Source: an uncultured Lentisphaeria bacterium
Lineage (GTDB): Bacteria; Verrucomicrobiota; Lentisphaeria; Victivallales; UBA1829
DNA: 64,000 bases
NCBI GenBank assembly: GCA_905197955.1
Contig: CAJKAR010000019.1
Span: 1 to 64,000 of the forward strand
Reading direction: 5' to 3'
Notes under the pieces: model-generated
Databases searched by the model: none
The model's input: only the letters and a program-made list of their open reading frames with translations
Told to the model about the DNA's origin: nothing
Translations under genes and position numbers: made by a program
Shown: one piece after another, positions 16,827 to 24,589 of the stretch
How the letters are laid out: each line of letters begins with the position of its first letter
How positions within the stretch are numbered: position 1 is the stretch's first letter

Positions 16827-17666
16827 ATGAAGAAAACAATTCTCGTATTGACGGCTCTCTCTCTTGCGGCAGCTTTTACAGCCTGCCGCAGCAACGGGGA
16901 ACAGACAACTGAAGAGCGCCTCCGTTCCATCTACGGCTGGAAGGGAGAGGCTCTGCCGGCTCCGGCTCCGAACCCGGCTCCGACAGAAGTTTCCATCACG
17001 GAAAAAGCAACTGTCGAAGAGATCTCAACGGGGAAAGATGCGGGAATTGTTTCCACAGTCGATGTAACCGAAACCATTACCACCGACATCGCCAAAGCTG
17101 ACGAGAAAAAAACGGACAAAGCAGGCGATGCCGGTAAATCTGCCCCCCAGCCCGTCAAAAAAGACGATGCCTCCGTCAAAGCTCCGTCAATTCAGAAAAA
17201 CGAGTCTGAAAAGAAAGAATGCGAGCTTTCCGGTGAAACAAAAACCTATATCGTCAAACAAGGGGAAAGCCTCTGGACCATCGCCGCAAAAGAGTATCAG
17301 AGCGGTTATAAATGGGTGCTGATTTACCGGGCGAACAAGGAGCTGCTGAAGGGAAAACCGGATTCCATCCGTCCCGGAATGAAGCTGGTGATTCCTCTTC
17401 TGAAAACGAAAAATGCAGCAGCTCCGGCAAAGGTTCCGGCCGCACAGACGGAATCCGTCCCGGCTGTAAAACCGGCTCCGCAGCCGCTTCCGGCTGCACA
17501 AACTCCAGCCGCAGCTCCGGCGAAGGTTCCGGCTGCACAGACGGAATCCGTCCCGGCTGTAAAACCGGCTCCGCTTCCGGCGGTCCCGGCACCCCCTGCC
17601 GAACCCGCGAAAAAAACGGTTCCGGCAAATGGATCCACGGAAGCTAAGGCGCCCTCTGCAAAATAA
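16827..17666 (+). CDS. LysM-domain putative lipoprotein
   Basis: The 279-residue product has an N-terminal export signal ending at Cys20 in AAAFTAC. This is a lipobox-like site with an unusual Phe at -3, so lipidation is likely but not certain. An acidic Pro/Thr-rich linker is followed by one LysM domain (about 140-191, starting YIVKQGESLWTIA), which binds peptidoglycan. The C-terminal third is Ala/Pro/Lys-rich and repetitive and may span or tether across the cell wall. It lies 10 nt after fabF and 4 nt before phoH, so it is transcribed with them. No catalytic domain is present. Confidence 0.82.
   Translation: MKKTILVLTALSLAAAFTACRSNGEQTTEERLRSIYGWKGEALPAPAPNPAPTEVSITEKATVEEISTGKDAGIVSTVDVTETITTDIAKADEKKTDKAGDAGKSAPQPVKKDDASVKAPSIQKNESEKKECELSGETKTYIVKQGESLWTIAAKEYQSGYKWVLIYRANKELLKGKPDSIRPGMKLVIPLLKTKNAAAPAKVPAAQTESVPAVKPAPQPLPAAQTPAAAPAKVPAAQTESVPAVKPAPLPAVPAPPAEPAKKTVPANGSTEAKAPSAK
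17421..17573 (+). repeat. Internal 60-bp direct repeat at 93-bp spacing in the LysM gene
   Basis: 17421-17480 and 17514-17573 are identical except for two bases. They encode the low-complexity segment APAKVPAAQTESVPAVKPAP twice. The high identity suggests recent slippage or duplication. Confidence 0.8.
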
Positions 17667-17670
17667 GCAC

Positions 17671-18720
17671 ATGAATTCCAACGAAGACAACCAGGATTCC
17701 TTTTCCCATCCGGCTTCCGCAACCGGGTACATTGAAGGGGACGGCGGACAGGAAATCGATGCCGCATTTGCCGGGAATCTGCCAGGAAACCTGAAACGAA
17801 TTGAAGATGCATTCGGCGTCACCCTGATTGCCCGCGACAGCTGGATCAAAATCGAAAGCGGAGATGAGCAGGCATTTAAACGTGTCAAATCGCTGATCGA
17901 ACATCTGCTCCGTCTCCGCCGCGACAGCGGAAAACCGCTGCGTCAAATGGATTTTGATCTTGCCCTGAAAGCCTATTCCGGCAGTGAACCCGGTGAACTG
18001 AGCAGTTTTTTTGCCTCCAAGATCAAAGTATCCCGAAAACGCCAGGAAATTGTCCCGCGTACCCGCAATCAGCTTGCCTATGTGGAAGCCATGAGCAAAA
18101 ACGATATTGTATTTGCTCTCGGACCAGCGGGAACAGGAAAGACCTATCTGGCGGTGGCTATGGCGGTAAACGCACTGATGACGGGCAAACGCGACCGGAT
18201 TATTCTGGCGCGTCCGGCGGTGGAAGCCGGGGAAAACCTCGGATTTCTCCCCGGAAAACTGGAAGATAAGATCAATCCGTACCTCCGCCCCCTGCACGAC
18301 GCTTTGCGCGAAATGATCGATCCGCCGGAACTGGCGACTTTGACGGAGCGCGGAATGATCGAACTTGCTCCGCTGGCTTTTATGAGAGGAAGAACTCTGA
18401 ATAACTCCTTTATCATCCTCGACGAAGCACAGAATACGACCGACGATCAGATGCTCATGTTTCTGACCCGGCTCGGATTCAACTCCCAGTGCGTGATCGC
18501 CGGCGATCCCTCGCAGACCGATCTGCCGTCCAGAAGAAACAGCGGTCTGAAAAAAGCAATCCGTCTGCTCTCCAACATCAACGGCATCAAAATGTGCCGC
18601 TTCGATAAGAACGACGTCATGCGCCACTCTCTTGTGGAACGAATTGTCAACGCCTATGAAAATGCGGAAAAGGATGAACGAGCCGCACTCAATCCGGCAA
18701 TAACCCGGGAGAAGGAATGA
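17671..18720 (+). CDS. PhoH-family ATPase/RNA helicase-like protein
   Basis: The 349-residue product has an N-terminal nucleic-acid-binding (KH-like) region (about 30-100) and a PhoH ATPase domain. Walker A is GPAGTGKT at 151-158 and Walker B is IILDEAQN. PhoH-like proteins of this class commonly neighbour ybeY and pgpH, as here, and are linked to RNA metabolism. The ATG at 17671 lies 4 nt after the LysM stop. Its stop overlaps the next start (ATGA). Confidence 0.92.
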   Translation: MNSNEDNQDSFSHPASATGYIEGDGGQEIDAAFAGNLPGNLKRIEDAFGVTLIARDSWIKIESGDEQAFKRVKSLIEHLLRLRRDSGKPLRQMDFDLALKAYSGSEPGELSSFFASKIKVSRKRQEIVPRTRNQLAYVEAMSKNDIVFALGPAGTGKTYLAVAMAVNALMTGKRDRIILARPAVEAGENLGFLPGKLEDKINPYLRPLHDALREMIDPPELATLTERGMIELAPLAFMRGRTLNNSFIILDEAQNTTDDQMLMFLTRLGFNSQCVIAGDPSQTDLPSRRNSGLKKAIRLLSNINGIKMCRFDKNDVMRHSLVERIVNAYENAEKDERAALNPAITREKE

Positions 18721-21077
18721 TGGGGGTGTTCTCGTTTCTGAATCCTTCGCGACGGAAAATGGCGGGCATGGTCAATCACAGTTCGCGCAAGGTCAACAGG
18801 AAAAAAAGTTTTGTGGTACGGCTCTGGAAAAGCAAACCCCTCTGCCGGGTGGTCGTGCTGCTGCTGATTCTGACCGCCAGCGTCTACTCCCTGATCAGCA
18901 AGGATCGCATGCCGGTTATTCCGCATCTTGTGAAAGATCAGACCGCAGCCTATACCGTCTATGCCGCCTTCGATTTTTCCTACGAAGACAGAAAACGAAC
19001 CGACAAGGCTCGTGCATCCGCCCTTGCCCAGCTGCCTCTTTTCTATAAAGTCAGCGATACCGCGGCTGCCAATGTCATGACCTCCATCACCGACTTTTTC
19101 AAGGAGATCGGCAATAGAAAACAGGCAGCCGCGCGGAATCTGCCATATCTGCCTCCGAATACGGAACCGGGACGTCTTGCACAGTCTCTTTCCCCGGAGG
19201 AATTCCAATCCATTCTCATCGTAGCGGGACTGCCCCAGACCATTCATAAAATCACTCAGCTTGCGGCAAATGTGGTTGACAACGGCATGGTTCCATCCTA
19301 TGACAAGGAGAATATCCCCTGGACAAAACTGGTCCGGATTATCGACACTTACAACCGGATCCGCGAATCCAAACAGCTGAAGAATATACCGACCGTTGCC
19401 GAAGCCGCGGTTCATATCACCCGTGACGCTCTGGAAACCTATTCCGCAGCGAACAAGAAGGATGTGGCTCGAAGCCTCGTCACCGTTCTCCGCCAGCTCC
19501 TGCCGCAGGGCCAGATGAAATCCGATCGGGCAGAAACAGAAAAACGGGAAAAGGAAATCAGCGCATCCATCCAGCCGGTCATGGCGGAAATCCTGAAGGG
19601 ACAGCCTATCATCACCAAGGACAAAGTCGTGACGGAAGAGAATATTCTGATCCTCGACGCCTATGCAAAAGCCGCACGGGAACGGGTCGAAGAACTGAAC
19701 ACAACCTCTCTGGTCATGCGGATTCTCAAAAGTACGGCTCTGTGTCTTCTGATTCTCCTGTTCAGCGGAATCTACATGTATCACATTCACAAGGATGTAC
19801 TGCAAAGCAATACCATCATCCGGATGCTTGCGTTTATCACGATTGCGGCGATTCTGTTCAATATGCTGGCATCTCATGTCTTCATGATGTTCGGAGAGCT
19901 GGAATCCATTCCGCCGTGGCTGTCGTATCTGGCTCTGCCGCTGGCGTTTGCGCCCATGGTGCTGTCATCCGTCTACGGAATGCGCTGTGCGTTGTTTACC
20001 GGACTTTTCGTTACCGTCATCGCGGCTCTGACAGCCAATGACTCCTTCAACGTGGTCCTGACAGGGCTGATGATCAGCGGAATTTCGGCATTTGCCGTTC
20101 GACGTTCCGTCAATTACCGCAATTTCTTCATTTCCGGCTTTCTGGCGGTCTCCCTGACGACCCTGCTGGTCGGACTGCTGCTGGTCTGGCGCGATATGAA
20201 CGCAGGACGCGGCATTTATCCCTGGGTCTTCATCCTGCCGTTTGCCAACGGACTCGTGACAACCATGATGACCCAGATCATGCTGTATGTTCTGGAAGTG
20301 GCTTTTGATGCGACAACCAACATGTCTCTTCTTCTCTACTCCGATTACAATCATCCGCTTTTGAAACGGCTTCAGTTTGAGGCACCGGGAACTTATCATC
20401 ACAGTCTGGTGGTTTCGACTCTGGCGGAAGCGGCGGCTCAGGAGATCGGAGCCAATCCAATCAAAGCGCGCGTCTGCGCCCTCTTCCACGATGTGGGCAA
20501 GCTCTCCCATCCCGAATATTTTACAGAAAACAGCGGCGGAGAGGACAAGCACAGAGAACTGACTCCGAAAATCAGCGCTCTGATCATTCTGAACCATGTC
20601 AAGGAAGGACTCGAACTCGCACGCAAATACAAACTGAAAAAGCTGATGCGCGATGCCATCCAGCAGCATCATGGAACGGATCTGGTCTATTTCTTCTACA
20701 AACGCGCAAAGGATTCCGGTGAATGCATCGACGAACACGATTTCCGTTATCAGGGACCGAATCCGCTGAGCAAGGAAATTGCGATTCTTTCGCTGGCGGA
20801 CGCATGCGAAGCGGCATCCCGCTCCCTGCAAAAACCCTCGCACGGTAAAATCGACGAGCTGGTCTCGGAAATCATTCAGAAGCGTCTTCGCGACGGACAG
20901 CTCGACTCCGCAAATCTGACATTCAAAGAACTCTCCATTATCAGAAACAGTTTTGTAAAAACATTGACATCAATGCTTCATGCAAGAGTGGCATATCCGA
21001 AGGAAGTGGTGCAGGATGAGGACGATCTGTTCGTGGACGCGGCAGCAAGAAAAGCGGCCGAAGCTAAAAATTCTTGA
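18717..21077 (+). CDS. PgpH/YqfF-type 7TM-HD phosphohydrolase
   Basis: The 786-residue product has an N-terminal membrane helix, a long extracytoplasmic 7TM-HDED region (about 60-320), a block of membrane helices (about 325-540) and a C-terminal cytoplasmic HD domain with His591-Asp592 in FHDVGK. In Firmicutes such proteins hydrolyse cyclic di-AMP. Whether the same nucleotide is used here is an inference. Tandem ATG codons occur at 18717 and 18720. It overlaps phoH upstream and ybeY downstream, so the three are translationally coupled. Confidence 0.9.
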   Translation: MMGVFSFLNPSRRKMAGMVNHSSRKVNRKKSFVVRLWKSKPLCRVVVLLLILTASVYSLISKDRMPVIPHLVKDQTAAYTVYAAFDFSYEDRKRTDKARASALAQLPLFYKVSDTAAANVMTSITDFFKEIGNRKQAAARNLPYLPPNTEPGRLAQSLSPEEFQSILIVAGLPQTIHKITQLAANVVDNGMVPSYDKENIPWTKLVRIIDTYNRIRESKQLKNIPTVAEAAVHITRDALETYSAANKKDVARSLVTVLRQLLPQGQMKSDRAETEKREKEISASIQPVMAEILKGQPIITKDKVVTEENILILDAYAKAARERVEELNTTSLVMRILKSTALCLLILLFSGIYMYHIHKDVLQSNTIIRMLAFITIAAILFNMLASHVFMMFGELESIPPWLSYLALPLAFAPMVLSSVYGMRCALFTGLFVTVIAALTANDSFNVVLTGLMISGISAFAVRRSVNYRNFFISGFLAVSLTTLLVGLLLVWRDMNAGRGIYPWVFILPFANGLVTTMMTQIMLYVLEVAFDATTNMSLLLYSDYNHPLLKRLQFEAPGTYHHSLVVSTLAEAAAQEIGANPIKARVCALFHDVGKLSHPEYFTENSGGEDKHRELTPKISALIILNHVKEGLELARKYKLKKLMRDAIQQHHGTDLVYFFYKRAKDSGECIDEHDFRYQGPNPLSKEIAILSLADACEAASRSLQKPSHGKIDELVSEIIQKRLRDGQLDSANLTFKELSIIRNSFVKTLTSMLHARVAYPKEVVQDEDDLFVDAAARKAAEAKNS

Positions 21078-21501
21078 AAAACTTGTCATTCGAGCCGCAC
21101 AGGCGGCTGGACTCCCGGAAAAGACCGATCTCTCGCTGGTCTTTCTGCCGGATGACCGCATGGCGGAACTGAACGAAGCAGCGTTGAACCATCACGGCCC
21201 GACCGATGTGATCTGCTTCGATCTGCGAACGCCGGGTCTCGATTTCCCAAAAGAGGATGACGAGGAATTCGATGCGGATATCGAAATCTATGTCTGTCCC
21301 GACGTCGCGCGCCGGGAAGCGGAAAAACGCGGCCTCCCCTACGCAGGAGAAGTCATTCTCTACGTGGTTCACGGACTCCTTCACGCCGCAGGCGAGGACG
21401 ACCTCGTCCCGACGAAAAAAAGACGGATGCGCAGACGCGAAAAACAGGTACTCTCCATCCTGGAAAAGGAATTTCATTTCGAATCCATTTTCGGAAACTA
21501 G
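21016..21501 (+). CDS. ybeY: YbeY endoribonuclease/rRNA maturation factor
   Basis: The 161-residue product matches YbeY over its full length, with LNHHGPTDVICFDL and the metal site HGLLHAAGEDD. YbeY acts in 16S rRNA 3' end processing and ribosome quality control. Metal ligands His119 and His123 are present, but the third position of HxxxHxxxxxH is Asp129. I recall similar Asp forms in Bacteroidetes. The start chosen (21016) lies 62 nt inside pgpH after AAGGA; exact start is uncertain because no ATG occurs closer to the conserved core. Confidence 0.88.
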   Translation: MRTICSWTRQQEKRPKLKILEKLVIRAAQAAGLPEKTDLSLVFLPDDRMAELNEAALNHHGPTDVICFDLRTPGLDFPKEDDEEFDADIEIYVCPDVARREAEKRGLPYAGEVILYVVHGLLHAAGEDDLVPTKKRRMRRREKQVLSILEKEFHFESIFGN

Positions 21502-21520
21502 ACCCGCTCTCTTCCACCCA

Positions 21521-21556
21521 TCTTCCCGCATTCCTTTCAGGTACATTGCGGGAAGA
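21521..21556. other. Hairpin downstream of ybeY
   Basis: A 10-bp stem (TCTTCCCGCA, 21521-21530, with TGCGGGAAGA, 21547-21556) lies 20 nt after the ybeY stop. There is no T tract, so it may stabilise the 3' end rather than terminate. Confidence 0.5.
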
Positions 21557-21740
21557 ATCCATCCCCGCTTCTCCTGGCGGAACCGCCAGCATACGACTCA
21601 TTCAATCGGAAAACTAGACTCTTTTTCACCTCTGAAAATGAACGTCTTCCTCCAGAATCTTCTCTCGCTTCAGGAAAAATTCCCGGAAATTATCATACAC
21701 GTTCCAGTACCGGAATCCAAAGCCCGCACCCCCTTTCTGT

Positions 21741-21772
21741 AAAAAGAGAAAACCACCTCCCGTTCTCTTTTT
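21741..21772. terminator. Bidirectional terminator-like hairpin
   Basis: A 10-bp stem, AAAAAGAGAA (21741-21750) with TTCTCTTTTT (21763-21772), gives U tracts on both strands. It separates the housekeeping block from the gntR locus. The rest of the gap 21557-21833 shows no convincing gene. Confidence 0.7.
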
Positions 21773-21833
21773 CAAAACCATGCTTCCGGATTAAAAATTA
21801 ATTTTATTTCCCTCTCCACAGCCCATCCGGGGG

Positions 21834-21862
21834 TTGACAAATCAAATGGAATATGCTATAAT
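21834..21862 (+). promoter_or_regulatory. Consensus promoter of the gntR locus (TTGACA-17-TATAAT)
   Basis: Perfect hexamers TTGACA (21834-21839) and TATAAT (21857-21862) with a 17-bp spacer stand 48 nt before the gntR start. Confidence 0.85.
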
Positions 21863-21871
21863 TAAATTAAA

Positions 21872-21898
21872 GCTAAACAATGCTAACAAATGCTAAGG
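21872..21898 (+). promoter_or_regulatory. Three GCTAA direct repeats, 10 bp apart: candidate operator
   Basis: GCTAA occurs at 21872, 21882 and 21892, exactly one helical turn apart, with similar ACAAAT-type linkers. The array starts about 10 nt after the -10 box, where bound protein would block the promoter. The first gene it controls encodes a GntR/LacI-type regulator. Confidence 0.6.
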
Positions 21899-21909
21899 TC
21901 TAAAAACCG

Positions 21910-22950
21910 ATGTCGGACTCTTCGATCTCAGAATATATGAAGATCAGGCGCTATATGATGAATGTGATCTATCGCGCCAACGGACAGTCTGTACAGGTGC
22001 CGACCATTCTGGAGCTCTCCAGGAAATTCGGAGTCAGCCGGCCAACCGTGAGCAAGGCAATGAAGGCTCTGACCGATGAAGGATATATCATCGGGAAACG
22101 CGGAATCGGTTCCTTTACAAATCCGAATTTCAAGATGGCACTTTCCAGTCCGCTGGAAAAGGATGTTCCGCTGGTTGGAATTCTGATAGGCGACGGAATG
22201 GCAGTGCATTACAGTTCGTATTCCAGTCGACTGCTGGGAGCTCTGCTGAATCATCTGCCGTATCTGCCGTGCTATGTGCACCTGGTATCGCTTTCGGTTT
22301 CCGATCCGGAGCATGTGTATGAGGAGATTCGGAATGAGCGGCTGGACGGACTCGTCTGGCATAATCCGGAGCCGCAGAACTTCGAAGTCTGCCGTCGTCT
22401 CCGGAAAGAGAAATTTCCGCTCGTGCTCGGTGGATGCAGATGCGACGATATCCCATCCGTCGATTTCGATTTTGAAGACGCCGGTTATCAATGCGGAAAA
22501 ATCCTCTACCGGAAAGGATGCAGAAATGTCATCTTTTTTCCAAACGTTTTTCCATGGAGTCTGGAGGCGGAAGGCCTCCTCCGCGCCTATCGCGAAGAGG
22601 GGATCATCCTCAATGAAAATCTCTTCCTGAAAGACTGCTACACCGCCCATGAAAAAATCAGGGACATCCTCTCCTACGGAATCCCTGTGGACGCCATTTA
22701 CGGACAGATGCTCACATATAATACCATCGAAGATTATCTGCTCGAAATCGACCCGGAAATATATAAGAGGTGCACCCTGGTCGCTTCCGGAGGAATTGTG
22801 GTGCCACCCCGGCATCCGTTCCATCGACTGGCATATGTCGTTCCGTTTGATGAATATGGGAAAAAAATTACTGGCATCCTGAAAAACGAGTTTTCCGGGA
22901 ACAGAGAACCCGAACAATATGCTTTGAAAATAACAATCGAATCGAAATAG
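21910..22950 (+). CDS. GntR-type regulator with LacI-like sugar-sensor domain
   Basis: The 346-residue product has a GntR winged helix-turn-helix (about 10-72, including [19 protein letters not shown] and a KRGIGSF wing) and a periplasmic-binding-protein-like C-terminal domain (about 90-340). That fusion is typical of sugar-responsive repressors. It leads an operon with a pseudopilin (10-nt gap), a LamG protein and a giant GH2-like protein, which are its probable targets. Self-regulation through the phased GCTAA repeats is an inference. Confidence 0.87.
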   Translation: MSDSSISEYMKIRRYMMNVIYRANGQSVQVPTILELSRKFGVSRPTVSKAMKALTDEGYIIGKRGIGSFTNPNFKMALSSPLEKDVPLVGILIGDGMAVHYSSYSSRLLGALLNHLPYLPCYVHLVSLSVSDPEHVYEEIRNERLDGLVWHNPEPQNFEVCRRLRKEKFPLVLGGCRCDDIPSVDFDFEDAGYQCGKILYRKGCRNVIFFPNVFPWSLEAEGLLRAYREEGIILNENLFLKDCYTAHEKIRDILSYGIPVDAIYGQMLTYNTIEDYLLEIDPEIYKRCTLVASGGIVVPPRHPFHRLAYVVPFDEYGKKITGILKNEFSGNREPEQYALKITIESK

Positions 22951-22960
22951 GAGGCTTTTC

Positions 22961-23686
22961 ATGCGGAAAAATTTCACATTGATAGAACTTCTGGTCGTTA
23001 TTGCAATCATTGCAATTCTTGCTGGACTTCTTCTCCCCGCGTTAAACAGTGCCCGGGGGAAAGCACGCACGATCGGTTGTGCAAATTCCATTCGGGCACT
23101 GGGAATGGCCGCCGTTCAGTATGCCTCCACCTATGACGAGTTCTGGGTTCCATACAATCTGAAAGGATATGCCAAATGGTACGCAAATTACGGATTTGGC
23201 GATATCCTGAATTTTCCGAGAAGCAAGGACTGGCCGTCCTTCGTCCATCGCAACGCTGTCTGCGGTGAAGAATTTCCGCCCCCGACCGACAGCAACTTTC
23301 CGGCCGCAAAATGGGCAAATCTGGAAAACGTTTATGGCATCCCTATGACCGGAGAACCAACCTCCGGTGAATTGCAGACAGGGGAGACAAATGCTTCAGA
23401 ATATATTCTTTTCCGTCTGAACCGTGTTCGGGCACCGTCCATCCGGTTCGGTTTTCTGGAAACGAACAACGAAGGACGAGCCTGGGTCTGGAACAGTTCC
23501 CTGAGCATCTGGCAGACAAACGGTCCACTGGAAAGAACGGCTAAAGGAGCCTATCGGCACAACGGATCCATGGCGATGAACGCCGCTTTTATGGATGGAC
23601 ATGTCGAATGCCGAAATTACACAAGAATCGCAGGGACCTATACCCCAACCCACCCGAATTATCTGGCATGGAGACCGTATCTATAA
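22961..23686 (+). CDS. Type II secretion pseudopilin-like protein
   Basis: The 241-residue product starts MRKN, then [18 protein letters not shown], the prepilin peptidase cleavage signal with the conserved Glu, followed by [12 protein letters not shown]. The C-terminal part ends with the [10 protein letters not shown] motif seen in DUF1559-like families. It is likely processed by a prepilin peptidase and displayed at the cell envelope. It lies between gntR and two LamG/GH2-type genes. Function beyond the family is unknown. Confidence 0.88.
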   Translation: MRKNFTLIELLVVIAIIAILAGLLLPALNSARGKARTIGCANSIRALGMAAVQYASTYDEFWVPYNLKGYAKWYANYGFGDILNFPRSKDWPSFVHRNAVCGEEFPPPTDSNFPAAKWANLENVYGIPMTGEPTSGELQTGETNASEYILFRLNRVRAPSIRFGFLETNNEGRAWVWNSSLSIWQTNGPLERTAKGAYRHNGSMAMNAAFMDGHVECRNYTRIAGTYTPTHPNYLAWRPYL

Positions 23687-23858
23687 ACAAAAATTCCAGG
23701 AATATGCCAGGATCGCTGAACGCCTGGGATACCCCTCGCAACAGGAAGAAATTCCGCCCTTTTCCCTCGCGGGAAATAGACGGATTTCCTGCGCATCCAG
23801 TAAAAAAAAGATGGATTTAACTACATTGAAAAATTCAATATAAGGAAAGGGAAAAACA

Positions 23859-24569
23859 ATGACTTGCAATCTGAAATGGCTTTGTGCACTTCTTCCCCTC
23901 TGTCTGACGGCGGCGGAACCGGTATTCCATGTTCCGCTGGATGGTTCAGCGAACGTTCTGGGAGGAAAAGGAGAAACAGTTGCCTCGGGAACCATAACGG
24001 GATCTGGAACTTATCGGGACGGAGCTGTCGGGAAAGCTCTGGACGTCAACTGGAAAGGTCCGGATCAGATGACAATAGCCGAATTCCGGAAACTTCCCGC
24101 CATGAACTGCAAAGCCGGAACAGTCGCATTCTGGTTCAAGCCGGAATGGAGAGAGGGACAGGCAAACTGGATCATCTCTTCCCGCGATGAGGCATGGAAA
24201 GAATTCCGCTTCTATCTGCTTCGAAACGAAAAAGGCGATCTTGATTTGAGCGTATGTATTCCGAAACAGGTTCAAGTCTATCGGAAAAGCCCTCTCAAGG
24301 CGGGCGAATGGGCTCATATCGCATTTGTCTGGAACGCAAAATCAAGCGAAGTTCATTTCTACATCAACGGAAAGGAAATCGGCTCGCGAACAGTCCCCGG
24401 AGCTCACACAGAACCGGAAAATCCGATCAAAATTCTCCTGTTCCTCGGCACAGAAGGAAAACAGGCTCAGACAAAAACCGGATGCGGACTGTATGACGAC
24501 ATCAAGATTTTTGATCAGGCACTCTCTCCCGGAGAAATCGCCGGACTCGCCGTCCGCAACTCGAAATAA
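23859..24569 (+). CDS. Secreted LamG/concanavalin-like carbohydrate-binding protein
   Basis: The 236-residue product has a signal peptide (LKWLCALLPLCLTAA) and a single LamG-type beta-sandwich with blocks GTVAFWFKPEW, WAHIAFVWN and VHFYINGKEIGSR. No catalytic domain is present. It is strongly similar along its full length to the first 235 residues of the next gene, including the DPVFYMPMDGSA-like start, so the pair arose by partial duplication. It probably binds a glycan at the cell surface or in the periplasm. AAGGAAAGGG precedes the ATG region. Confidence 0.8.
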   Translation: MTCNLKWLCALLPLCLTAAEPVFHVPLDGSANVLGGKGETVASGTITGSGTYRDGAVGKALDVNWKGPDQMTIAEFRKLPAMNCKAGTVAFWFKPEWREGQANWIISSRDEAWKEFRFYLLRNEKGDLDLSVCIPKQVQVYRKSPLKAGEWAHIAFVWNAKSSEVHFYINGKEIGSRTVPGAHTEPENPIKILLFLGTEGKQAQTKTGCGLYDDIKIFDQALSPGEIAGLAVRNSK

Positions 24570-24589
24570 TTTCTAAAAAGGATGGTTCT

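Noticed and set aside
21638..21742. 34-codon ORF just before a terminator hairpin
   Set aside because: No ribosome site and no similarity to known small proteins. It cannot be supported.
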